Assembly (NCBI GenBank): GCA_030613145.1
Contig: JAUWMM010000088.1
Location: 1-7,163, forward strand
From: Desulfobacterales bacterium
GTDB lineage: Bacteria > Desulfobacterota > Desulfobacteria > Desulfobacterales > C00003060
DNA: 7,163 bases
Direction of reading: 5' to 3'
The stretch's first letter is position 1. Each line of letters opens with the position of its first letter. Position numbers and translations under genes: made by a program. This document shows, piece after piece, positions 1-6,880 of this stretch. A model generated the notes under the pieces. The model was not told the DNA's origin. It saw only the letters and a program-made list of their open reading frames with translations, and did no database searches.

Positions 1-266
1 ATGAAAAGATCGTCTATAATGCGCCTATTCAGGTCAAGAAGAAAATCCACATCCCGACCGACCTGATCTCCAAAGGCAACAACATATCCATGCTATACAA
101 GTTGTATAAGTCGAAACAGGACTGGAAAATCTATGATATAGAGATCGAGGGGGTCAGCATTATCACAACCTACCGATCGCAATTTTACGAGGTCCTTAGC
201 AAGGGGACTATTGACGATCTTCTGAAAAAACTTGAAGAACCGGAAAACAAACCCCCTGCTTCTTAA
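1..266 (+). CDS. mlaC: MlaC/Ttg2D-family phospholipid-binding protein, C-terminal part (5' end outside window)
   Basis: This is an open frame running in from the left edge (first full codon at base 3) to TAA at 264-266, giving 87 residues. The peptide contains YKLYKSKQDWKIYDIEIEGV followed by TTYRSQF and a Lys-rich end with DDLLKKLEE. This is the characteristic C-terminus of the MlaC / toluene-tolerance Ttg2D / HpnM family: a Y-[RK]-L-x-K block, W-[KR]-[IV]-Y-D, G-V-S and Y-R-S-Q-F. Family members are periplasmic carriers that shuttle phospholipids (or hopanoids for HpnM) between an inner-membrane MlaFED-type complex and an outer-membrane MlaA complex. The RND gene begins 54 bases downstream on the same strand, which suggests one operon. 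The start, signal peptide and N-terminal half are not visible. The family call is firm; the choice between MlaC and HpnM subgroups is not possible from this fragment. Confidence 0.9.
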   Translation, partial: EKIVYNAPIQVKKKIHIPTDLISKGNNISMLYKLYKSKQDWKIYDIEIEGVSIITTYRSQFYEVLSKGTIDDLLKKLEEPENKPPAS

Positions 267-320
267 CAGCGATGGTGTCGTAAAAAGTCATCACATCGAC
301 GAACCAATTGAGCAAACAAT

Positions 321-2837
321 ATGACAAAATTTCTTTCACCGGCAACACGTTTCTTTGACAAGGTTATCCTTAAGCGGCCGGGGCTCGTCATTATCTGTCT
401 TCTGGCGGTGGTTTCTTTTCTCGGCTACAAGGCAAAGGACTTCAGGCTTGACGCATCAGCGGAAACCCTGGTTCTCGAGCATGACGAGGACCTGCGTTAC
501 TCGCGGCTCATTAATTCCCGCTATGGGGTACAAGACTATTTATTGATGACCTATGCCCCCAAAGACGACTTGTTCTCAGATAAAGTGTTGGCAAACCTGA
601 CCCGACTGCGGGATGAGTTAATTCGGTTGGAAAGGGTGTCTTCGGTGGTTTCCATTCTGGACGTCCCGTTGCTGGAAAGCCCGCCAGTACCTGTCAAGGA
701 ACTGTCCGGCAATATCCAGACCCTCGAATCGCCAACGGCTGACAAAAAACTGGCCAGGATCGAGTTCAGCAAGAGCCCCCTCTACCAGAACCTGCTGGTC
801 AGCCCGGATCTTAAGACCACTGCACTCCAGATCAAATTTCCCGTCGATGAGACCTATCAGGACTTACTGGCCCGTCGCAACCATTTCCGGGAAAAACAAG
901 CCACAAACGGGCTGTCTGCGGCAGAAACCGCTGAATTCAAAAAGGTCAGCGCGCAATTTCAAGAGCACCGGGACAAGATGAAGGAGATCCGGCATGAGGA
1001 TATTGCTCAGGTTCGTGCGATTATGGACAACTACCGTCAGGATGCCGAGCTTTTTCTGGGCGGCGTTAGCATGATCGCAGACGATTTGATCACCTTTATC
1101 AAAAATGACCTCAAGACATTCGGTCTCGGGGTATTGTTTCTCCTGGTCGTCGCCTTAAGCGTTGTTTTTAGAAAAATGCGCTGGATCCTTTTGCCGATCC
1201 TCTGCTGTTCTTTTGCTGCAATTTCCATGATGGGACTGCTGGGATTGTTTGGCTGGGAGGTCACGGTCATATCCTCCAACTTTATATCGTTACAGCTTAT
1301 CATCACCATGGCGATTACGATTCACCTGATCGTAAGGTACCGTGAACTCCATTTCAATAATCCTGAAGCTGGGCAGAGAGAGCTTGTTCTTGATGCCGTC
1401 TCTCTGATGCTCAGGCCCTGCCTGTATGCCGGGTTGACTACAATCGCCGGGTTTAGTTCGCTGCTGCTCTGCGACATCCTGCCGGTCATAAACTTTGGCT
1501 GGATGATGAGTGCCGGTATCACTGTCTCCCTGGTATTGACATTCCTGCTCTTTCCTGCCCTGTTGATGCTGATGAAAAAAGGAACTCCACAGGCCAGGCG
1601 GAATTCAAACTTCTCATTGACATCGTTTTTTGCCGGATTCACCGAAGCCCATGGCCTCATGATCATGGTTATAAGTGGCATTGCCCTTGTTATCAGTGCC
1701 ATCGGTGTATCAAGGCTGGAGGTTGAAAACAGCTTTATTGATTACTTTAAGGATACGACCGAGATCCATCAAGGCATGTTAGTCATTGATCAAAATCTGG
1801 GCGGCACCACCCCGCTGGATGTCATTGTCGAATTGGATGAAACCCAAGCATTACCACAGAAGGTTGCACCTGAAACCGATACGCAAAACAATGATGATTT
1901 CGATGAGTTTGAAGAATTCGATGAAGCACAAGACGAGGAAAAATACTGGTTTACTTCTGACAAGATGGCCCAGGTTAAGAGGATCCATGATTATCTTGAC
2001 AGCCTGCCGGAAACCGGTAAGGTCCTGTCACTGGAAACGATACTGAAGATAGCTAAGAAGTTAAACAACGGTAAGCCATTAGATAATTTTGCACTGGCCC
2101 TGCTGTACAGCAAAACGCCTGATAAGTTTAAAAGCATGGTGGTAAAACCCTATGTGTCTGTGGAACATAATGAGGTCCGTTTTTCAATCCGAGTGAGGGA
2201 TTCAGAAAAATCATTAAAGAGGGACAAGTTGCTGAAAAAGATCCGGCATGACCTGATCAACAAACTAGATTTACAGAAAGACCAAACGCATCTAACCGGT
2301 ATGCTCGTGTTATACAACAATATGCTGCAGAGTCTTTTCAATTCACAGGTCCTGACTCTGGGAGTAGTCATACTGGCGCTGATGAGCATGTTTCTGATCC
2401 TGTTCAGGTCTTTGAAAATAGCGCTGATCGCCATTTTTCCCAATCTGCTTTCCATTGGTGTAGTCCTTGGTGCCATGGGTTGGCTGAATATTCCCCTTGA
2501 CATGATGACTATTACAATTGCGGCAATCAGTGTGGGGATTGCTGTCGACGACACGATTCACTATATCTACAGGTTCATACATGAGTTTAGAGTGGATCGG
2601 AACTATATTAAGACCATGCATCGCTGCCACGGAACCATTGGCCACGCCATGTTCTATACGTCAGTTACGATCATCATCGGTTTTTCAATACTGGTTCTGT
2701 CAAATTTCATTCCCAGTATATATTTCGGCCTGCTGACAGGATTAGCAATGGCAATTGCCTTAATTGGCGCCCTGACGTTACTGCCACAACTGATAGTTGT
2801 TTTTAAACCGTTTGGGCCAGAAGTCATAGAAAATTGA
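321..2837 (+). CDS. RND/MMPL-family transporter (HpnN-like putative lipid exporter)
   Basis: The 838-residue protein has the two-fold RND architecture. TM1 lies near residues 21-36, a periplasmic domain near 37-262, and a five-helix block near 267-420. TM7 is near 445-465, followed by a second periplasmic domain and a final helix block near 670-830. The hallmark GIAVDDTIHYIYRF lies in the second half, with the Asp pair at 743-744 that RND/MMPL/Patched proteins use for proton relay. The matching helix in the first half (TMAITIHLIVRY) has no Asp. Length and layout fit the COG1033/MMPL branch, including hopanoid exporter HpnN, rather than AcrB-type pumps of about 1,040 residues. It sits between mlaC and mlaA, so lipid movement from the inner membrane is the best inference; the substrate is unknown. 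An unusual acidic stretch (DDFDEFEEFDEAQDEE, near 525-540) lies in the second periplasmic domain. The ATG has only a weak ribosome site upstream, consistent with translation after mlaC. Confidence 0.9.
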   Translation: MTKFLSPATRFFDKVILKRPGLVIICLLAVVSFLGYKAKDFRLDASAETLVLEHDEDLRYSRLINSRYGVQDYLLMTYAPKDDLFSDKVLANLTRLRDELIRLERVSSVVSILDVPLLESPPVPVKELSGNIQTLESPTADKKLARIEFSKSPLYQNLLVSPDLKTTALQIKFPVDETYQDLLARRNHFREKQATNGLSAAETAEFKKVSAQFQEHRDKMKEIRHEDIAQVRAIMDNYRQDAELFLGGVSMIADDLITFIKNDLKTFGLGVLFLLVVALSVVFRKMRWILLPILCCSFAAISMMGLLGLFGWEVTVISSNFISLQLIITMAITIHLIVRYRELHFNNPEAGQRELVLDAVSLMLRPCLYAGLTTIAGFSSLLLCDILPVINFGWMMSAGITVSLVLTFLLFPALLMLMKKGTPQARRNSNFSLTSFFAGFTEAHGLMIMVISGIALVISAIGVSRLEVENSFIDYFKDTTEIHQGMLVIDQNLGGTTPLDVIVELDETQALPQKVAPETDTQNNDDFDEFEEFDEAQDEEKYWFTSDKMAQVKRIHDYLDSLPETGKVLSLETILKIAKKLNNGKPLDNFALALLYSKTPDKFKSMVVKPYVSVEHNEVRFSIRVRDSEKSLKRDKLLKKIRHDLINKLDLQKDQTHLTGMLVLYNNMLQSLFNSQVLTLGVVILALMSMFLILFRSLKIALIAIFPNLLSIGVVLGAMGWLNIPLDMMTITIAAISVGIAVDDTIHYIYRFIHEFRVDRNYIKTMHRCHGTIGHAMFYTSVTIIIGFSILVLSNFIPSIYFGLLTGLAMAIALIGALTLLPQLIVVFKPFGPEVIEN

Positions 2838-2905
2838 ACTTAGGGTTGCCCTGGTGCACACTTCATGCATACAAACACATAGCCTATTAGCCAGGTCTGG
2901 GCCAG

Positions 2906-2937
2906 GGAGTATTGGAGCAATGGAGTACTGGAGTGAT
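2906..2937 (+). repeat. Degenerate 8-base tandem repeat, four units
   Basis: Four consecutive octamers each start with GGAG: GGAGTATT, GGAGCAAT, GGAGTACT, GGAGTGAT. A fifth, more diverged unit (GGGCATGG) follows. The tract lies in the 196-base spacer between the RND and mlaA genes. No hairpin with a T-run was found in this spacer, so there is no sign of termination between the two genes. Confidence 0.75.
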
Positions 2938-2942
2938 GGGCA

Positions 2943-2951
2943 TGGTATAAA
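2943..2951 (+). promoter_or_regulatory. Possible extended -10 element upstream of mlaA
   Basis: TGGTATAAA matches an extended -10 (TGnTATAAT) with one mismatch. It lies about 80 bases before the mlaA start, just after the octamer repeat. No good -35 hexamer is found 16-18 bases upstream, and a TTGACT at 2952-2957 lacks a matching -10. This is a weak candidate for a secondary promoter allowing mlaA expression apart from the upstream operon. Confidence 0.25.
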
Positions 2952-3033
2952 TTGACTGTCACCAAAAGCTTCTTGATTTCAATGAGTTGTAGAAATTCCG
3001 AGACGTTAGACTATCCGGAAAGCATTTGAGAAT

Positions 3034-3891
3034 ATGAGCAAAAAACAACTGAACCATCTGTTGCTGCTTCTCTTGCTTTTAGCTTTTTTGTCCCCAGGGT
3101 GTGCTCATAAGTCCGCTACCCCTAACCATGCAGCATCAAACGATTCGCAGCTTCATCAGAACAGGCAAATAACAACTGCCGAACCGGAACAGATTCCATC
3201 AGCTCCCGGCATTGAAGAAGAATCTGGTGACGATTTTTCCGATGATGAACTCGATCTGTTTGACGATGAATTTGAAGAAGATAAGGTACACGTAGCAGAC
3301 CCCCTGGCATTCTGGAACCGGGGCGTGTTTCACTTCAATGACAAGTTCTACTTCTGGGTTCTGAAGCCTGTGGCCAGGGGATACAGGGTGGTAGTTCCCA
3401 GCACGGCCAGGATTGGTGTAAGAAATTTTTTCACCAACCTCACCACACCGATCCGATTGGTCAATTGCATCCTTCAATGGAAATGGCAAGCAGCCAATGC
3501 CGAATTTGCTAGATTCCTTATAAATAGCACAGTGGGCGTGCTTGGCTTTGGAAACCCGGCAAAAAAATATCCTAAACTGAATCCTAGCGAGGAGGACCTA
3601 GGGCAGACGCTTGGGGCCTATGGAATCGGCAACGGGTTTTATGTTGTGTGGCCCTTTCTGGGCCCTTCCACCCTGCGCGACTCCGTGGGTTTGGTCGGAG
3701 ATTACTTCTTGAATCCTGTTTTTTACGTTGAACCCATGGAAGCGGCCGTGGGGATCAGGGCCTACGAGATCGTAAACGAGACATCTCTTAGGATCGGTGA
3801 TTACGAGTCTCTCAAGAAAGCAGCTATTAATCCGTATGAGGCGCTTCGCGATGCATATATCCAGCATCGTAATAGTAAGGTGAAAGAATAG
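3034..3891 (+). CDS. mlaA: MlaA (VacJ)-family outer-membrane lipoprotein
   Basis: The 285-residue protein starts with a lipoprotein signal: a Lys-containing n-region, a poly-Leu core at residues 9-17, and LSPGC with the candidate lipidated Cys at 23. The lipobox is slightly atypical (Ser at -3, Pro at -2). Residues 24-88 form a low-complexity linker whose end is strongly acidic (about 61-83, including DDELDLFDDEFEED). The MlaA domain begins at D89-P90-L91 and shows the family landmarks WNRGVFHFND, LKPVARGY, VRNFFTNL, RFLINSTVG, EEDLGQTLGAYGIG and WPFLGPSTLRDSVG. MlaA forms a ring-like channel in the inner leaflet of the outer membrane and removes mislocalised phospholipids, passing them to MlaC. 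The acidic linker is longer than in the E. coli protein. The preceding ribosome site is weak (GGAAAG at 3018-3023). Gene order with mlaC supports the role. Confidence 0.95.
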   Translation: MSKKQLNHLLLLLLLLAFLSPGCAHKSATPNHAASNDSQLHQNRQITTAEPEQIPSAPGIEEESGDDFSDDELDLFDDEFEEDKVHVADPLAFWNRGVFHFNDKFYFWVLKPVARGYRVVVPSTARIGVRNFFTNLTTPIRLVNCILQWKWQAANAEFARFLINSTVGVLGFGNPAKKYPKLNPSEEDLGQTLGAYGIGNGFYVVWPFLGPSTLRDSVGLVGDYFLNPVFYVEPMEAAVGIRAYEIVNETSLRIGDYESLKKAAINPYEALRDAYIQHRNSKVKE

Positions 3892-3961
3892 TCTGAGAGG
3901 CAATTCTGCCAAGTTGTTTATCATAAGAACCAACCCGGACAAGCCGGAACCAAAAAAGATT

Positions 3962-4033
3962 GGATGCTGGTTCCTGGATTCTTGATACTGGATAATCCTT
4001 GAATCCAGCATCCAGTATCGAGCATCCAGTATC
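3962..4033. repeat. Compound inverted/direct repeat in mlaA-DUF362 spacer
   Basis: Several short repeats overlap here. GCATCCAGTATC occurs twice in tandem with a 14-base period (4008-4019 and 4022-4033). Its inverse GATACTGGAT is at 3984-3993. GGATGCTGG (3962-3970) is inverted as CCAGCATCC (4005-4013), and CTGGATTC (3974-3981) is inverted as GAATCCAG (4001-4008). The tract can fold in alternative ways. No T-run follows any stem, so it is not a standard intrinsic terminator. Interspersed palindromic repeat (REP-like) is the likeliest class; no transposase is present. The rest of the 223-base spacer (3892-4114) shows no gene. Confidence 0.7.
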
Positions 4034-4101
4034 AGATTTTATAGTTCCTCCAAGGTGTTTGCAGGAATAAATCTGCCAGGAAAAACACGAATTCTATAAC
4101 C

Positions 4102-4108
4102 AAGGAGG
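4102..4108 (+). promoter_or_regulatory. Strong ribosome binding site for the DUF362 gene
   Basis: AAGGAGG lies six bases before the ATG at 4115, an almost perfect Shine-Dalgarno match at ideal spacing. The mlaA and RND starts have only weak sites. It fixes the start choice and suggests that the redox pair begins an independent translation unit. A confident promoter was not found in the preceding spacer. Confidence 0.85.
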
Positions 4109-4114
4109 CCCACC

Positions 4115-5065
4115 ATGAAGCCAAATCATCCCATCACCAGAAGACAATCCCTAAAAAAAATAGCCAGGATATCGGCAAGCCTCGCAGGGGCCGCTCTTGG
4201 TGTCTCTCCTTTGCTTTCTCATAGCTTAGCCAGGGCCTCCTCAACAGCGGGCAAAGGGTTTGTTGTTGAAGGCATTGGCTCCAAAGAAGGCTACAAGATC
4301 AAGGAATTGACCCGAAAGGTCTTTGATGCTGCCGGAGGTATTGGCAAATTTGTTTCAAAGGGAGATGTCGTGGTTATAAAGCCGAATATCTCCTGGGCCA
4401 GGCGCCCTGAACTGGCGGCAACTACAAACCCTGAGGTCGTAGAAGCAGTCATTGAGCTCTGCCTTGATGCCGGGGCCAAAAAGGTCAGGATCGCCGACCA
4501 TACCATCCATGACGCCAGGCGTTGTTTTGCCCTGACCGGAGTGGGCTTAGTGGCCAAAAGGACCGGAGCGGACCTTGTATTTCCAAGATCCTCTCTGATG
4601 AAGCGTATGAAGCTTCACGGACACCGCCTGGATGTCTGGCCCGTCTTTGTCCCACTCGTAGAAGCAGACAAGGTCATAAGCCTGCCTGTGGCCAAGGTCC
4701 ACGGACTGAGTACCCTGACGCTGGGCATGAAAAACTGGATCGGGGGTGTGGGCGGAAGAAGGAGCGCCCTTCACCAGGACATTCACCAGAGCATTGTAGA
4801 TCTGGCCCAATTTTTCAATCCCACCATTACCCTCATAGATGCCACCCGGATAATGATAACAAACGGTCCTTCCGGCGGAAGCCCCTCAGATGTCGCCGTA
4901 AAAAACACCCTGATCTTGAGCAACGATCAGGTTGCTGCAGACGCTAAGGCAGCCGGGCTTTTTGGCTATGATCCCGGCAAGATCGGCTTTATCCGCCTTG
5001 GGCAAAAATGGGGGCTCGGAACCTATGAATCGCAAAAACTAATACAGCAAAGGGTCATGCTGTGA
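4115..5065 (+). CDS. Tat-exported DUF362 domain protein
   Basis: The 316-residue protein opens with a twin-arginine signal: T8-R9-R10-Q-S-L-K, a hydrophobic core, and a likely cleavage after LARA (residue 41). The mature part matches DUF362. Visible landmarks are VVIKPNISW (residues 86-94), NPEVVEAVIELCLDAGAKKV, LPVAKVHGL with K194 and H196, GMKNWIGG (204-211), and IDATRIMITNGPSGG with D242. DUF362 proteins have no agreed biochemical role; many occur with or are fused to 4Fe-4S ferredoxin domains. Here there are only two cysteines (116 and 137), so it cannot hold an ordinary ferredoxin cluster. The cluster-rich partner is instead the next gene, which it overlaps by four bases (GTGA), indicating translational coupling. 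A periplasmic component of a redox or cofactor-related complex is inferred. The start is fixed by a strong ribosome site and the Tat signal. Confidence 0.9.
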   Translation: MKPNHPITRRQSLKKIARISASLAGAALGVSPLLSHSLARASSTAGKGFVVEGIGSKEGYKIKELTRKVFDAAGGIGKFVSKGDVVVIKPNISWARRPELAATTNPEVVEAVIELCLDAGAKKVRIADHTIHDARRCFALTGVGLVAKRTGADLVFPRSSLMKRMKLHGHRLDVWPVFVPLVEADKVISLPVAKVHGLSTLTLGMKNWIGGVGGRRSALHQDIHQSIVDLAQFFNPTITLIDATRIMITNGPSGGSPSDVAVKNTLILSNDQVAADAKAAGLFGYDPGKIGFIRLGQKWGLGTYESQKLIQQRVML

Positions 5066-6699
5066 GGGCACGGCAGCTTGTCTGGATAAGGAGAATTAGT
5101 CAGACCTTTTTCCTCGGCTTGTTTCTTTTTCTCCTTGTAGAAAGCCGTCTGCCGGAAGATGCCTACCTGCAATATTCGCTGGTTTTTTCCTCTGATCCGG
5201 ATCTCAGACTCAGTCATCCGGTCACATTTTTCTTTCAGCTTGACCCCCTAATTTGGCTCTCCAGCCTGCTGTCCGGTCACCGTCTCATCCATGGATTCTG
5301 GTGGGCCCTTGGCCTGCTTCTGGCAACCCTTTTTCTTGGCAGGATCTTCTGCGGTTTTATCTGCCCCCTGGGTACCGTTCACCACATCATAAGTTGGGTT
5401 AAACCCTCCCTCAAGGGGAATCGCATGATCGAGGCCAACCAGAAAACCCCCGGCCACAGGATCAAGTATCTCCTTCTTATAATGCTGCTTGTGGGAGCAG
5501 TCCTAGGTCTTAATCTGGCGGGATTAATCGATCCCATATCTTTGTTCTTTCGATCTATGGCCCTGGCCATATTGCCGGCTATCGGCACAGGCCTCAAGGA
5601 GCTTTTCGATGTGATGGCCGCAAGCGATATAAAGGTTTTAAATCATATGAGTTATGCTGGTGAGATCCTTGTATCTCCGGTCTTTGGTTACGGCTATCCA
5701 GCATACAAGACAGCCTGGTTTATAGGATTAATCTTTCTTGTAATTCTGTTTCTAAACAGAATCAGGCCTCGCTTCTGGTGCCGCATCTTGTGTCCCCTGG
5801 GAGCGCTTCTGGGAGTATTTTCAAGGTTCTCTGTCCTCAGGCTGGAAAAGGATCAGGCCAAATGCACGGACTGCAAATTGTGCTCTAGAAGGTGCCAGGG
5901 GGCGGCATCCCCCATGCCGAGCCAGAACTGGGAAAATGCCGAGTGCCTGTTGTGCTTTAACTGCTTTGATGCCTGTCCAGAGGAAGCGCTCTCATTTCGA
6001 TTCAGGTGGTCGCCCAAATCGAACACGTGGCCGGATATGGGCAGGCGGGCCGTACTCGGGGGATTGGTGGTAGGCATATCCCTGCCCCTTTTTGCAAAAC
6101 TCGACGGCCATGCGCACCACGTTTCAGACCCCCGCTTGATCAGGCCGCCAGGGGCACTGCCCGAGAAAAATTTCCTTCAGCTGTGTCAGAGGTGCGGTCT
6201 ATGCATGAAGGCCTGCCCAACAAATGCCATTAACCCGACCCTTGCAGAGGCCGGCATGGCAGGATTCTGGACGCCTCATCTCATCATGACCCAGGGCTAC
6301 TGCGAATATACCTGCACCCTGTGTAGCAGTGTTTGCCCAACAGGGGCCATAAGTGAAATCTCAGCTAAGGAAAAGATTGAACGTCCCATTAAAATCGGAG
6401 TTGCCTACGTAGACAGGGGGCGTTGCCTCCCGTGGTCCGGCAATGGGCCCTGCATTGTCTGTCAGGAACTTTGCCCCACTTCTCCCAAGGCGATTTATCT
6501 TAGAAAAGAGGTTGTGCCCGGCCCCGATCACGCCCCTATGCCGGCCAATGTTCCCTATGTGGATCTGAAAGGCTGCGTCGGCTGCGGCATCTGCGAAAAC
6601 AAATGCCCGGTCAGGGGCCGGCCTGCCATCAGGGTGATTGCCGCCGGCGAGTCCCGGTCTCTCGAGAACCAGATCCTGCTCACAGGCTCTGTGTCTTGA
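5062..6699 (+). CDS. NapH-NapG-like membrane polyferredoxin with internal twin-arginine segment
   Basis: The 545-residue protein reads as NapH joined to NapG. The first half has four membrane helices (near 12-27, 78-93, 136-155 and 217-231) and two CxxxCP motifs typical of NapH/CcoG-like proteins (C97/C101 and C240/C244). Two cytoplasmic [4Fe-4S] motifs follow (C268-C278 and C295-C305). Then come R328-R329 and a short hydrophobic helix (about 330-347). The second half has four more clusters: C375-C385, C414-C425, C455/C464-C471 (with an eight-residue first gap) and C505-C515, as in periplasmic NapG. The RR-helix implies Tat translocation of this half. Members are electron carriers between the quinone pool or cytoplasm and periplasmic reductases; the partner here is unknown. 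No nitrate reductase gene is present, so calling it Nap is not justified. The start is GTG inside the preceding stop (GTGA overlap), placing TM1 correctly. Confidence 0.9.
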   Translation: MRARQLVWIRRISQTFFLGLFLFLLVESRLPEDAYLQYSLVFSSDPDLRLSHPVTFFFQLDPLIWLSSLLSGHRLIHGFWWALGLLLATLFLGRIFCGFICPLGTVHHIISWVKPSLKGNRMIEANQKTPGHRIKYLLLIMLLVGAVLGLNLAGLIDPISLFFRSMALAILPAIGTGLKELFDVMAASDIKVLNHMSYAGEILVSPVFGYGYPAYKTAWFIGLIFLVILFLNRIRPRFWCRILCPLGALLGVFSRFSVLRLEKDQAKCTDCKLCSRRCQGAASPMPSQNWENAECLLCFNCFDACPEEALSFRFRWSPKSNTWPDMGRRAVLGGLVVGISLPLFAKLDGHAHHVSDPRLIRPPGALPEKNFLQLCQRCGLCMKACPTNAINPTLAEAGMAGFWTPHLIMTQGYCEYTCTLCSSVCPTGAISEISAKEKIERPIKIGVAYVDRGRCLPWSGNGPCIVCQELCPTSPKAIYLRKEVVPGPDHAPMPANVPYVDLKGCVGCGICENKCPVRGRPAIRVIAAGESRSLENQILLTGSVS

Positions 6700-6795
6700 C
6701 GTAACTGCTCAAGGGATTCGGTGGTATTCTTGCTGACATTTCAGGCGGTTATACGAAAAGCACGTTGAAAATAGGTGCCGGTGCAGCGCCAGGCA

Positions 6796-6838
6796 GCCCG
6801 GCCTCCGCAGTATGCGGGGACAGCCTTCGCCCGGCCTC
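6796..6838. repeat. 10-base direct repeats flanking a GC-rich hairpin
   Basis: GCCCGGCCTC occurs exactly twice, at 6796-6805 and 6829-6838. Overlapping the first copy is a six-pair stem, CTCCGC (6803-6808) with GCGGGG (6814-6819), with one T·G pair and a five-base loop (AGTAT). No T-run follows, so it is not a standard terminator. It lies about 100 bases after the polyferredoxin stop and just upstream of a promoter, so it may be a 3'-end stabiliser or processing structure; the role is unknown. Confidence 0.5.
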
Positions 6839-6845
6839 GAAAGGC

Positions 6846-6872
6846 TTGACAAAGAAAAGTAGGGCATATAGT
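6846..6872 (+). promoter_or_regulatory. Sigma70-type promoter candidate
   Basis: A perfect -35 hexamer TTGACA (6846-6851) is followed after 15 bases by TATAGT (6867-6872). A 17-base spacer gives the weaker TAGTGT (6869-6874). The surrounding sequence is A/T-rich downstream and GC-rich upstream, as at many promoters. Transcription would start near 6880-6886 and read rightward. No gene begins in the next 280 bases, so the product is either a short RNA ending at the hairpin at 6947-6997 or a long leader of a gene beyond the window. Confidence 0.55.
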
Positions 6873-6880
6873 GTTAACAT

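Noticed and set aside
1037..1702. Minus-strand open frames of 90 and 126 codons inside the RND gene.
   Set aside because: They lie opposite a clear family match, have no ribosome sites and no recognisable domains; they are shadow frames.
2952..2980. TTGACT followed by TTGATTTC as a mlaA promoter.
   Set aside because: No acceptable -10 hexamer occurs at 16-18 bases spacing.
3935..3947. CCGG-ACAAG-CCGG mini-hairpin after mlaA as a terminator.
   Set aside because: It has only four pairs and is followed by an A-run rather than a T-run on the + strand.
4522..4947. 141-codon + strand frame within the DUF362 gene.
   Set aside because: It overlaps the DUF362 domain in another frame, and its Pro/Arg/Ser/His-rich composition is typical of an out-of-frame reading.
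5062..6699. Calling the polyferredoxin a nitrate reductase subunit (NapH/NapG).
   Set aside because: The architecture matches, but no napA, napB or napC gene is nearby and many unrelated systems use the same modules.
6775..6840. Slight resemblance to a cyclic-di-GMP-I (GEMM) riboswitch: AGGCAGCCC and GGGGACAGCC blocks.
   Set aside because: The conserved GCAAA-type segments and receptor are missing, the stems do not match the known fold, and it lies upstream of, not after, the promoter.
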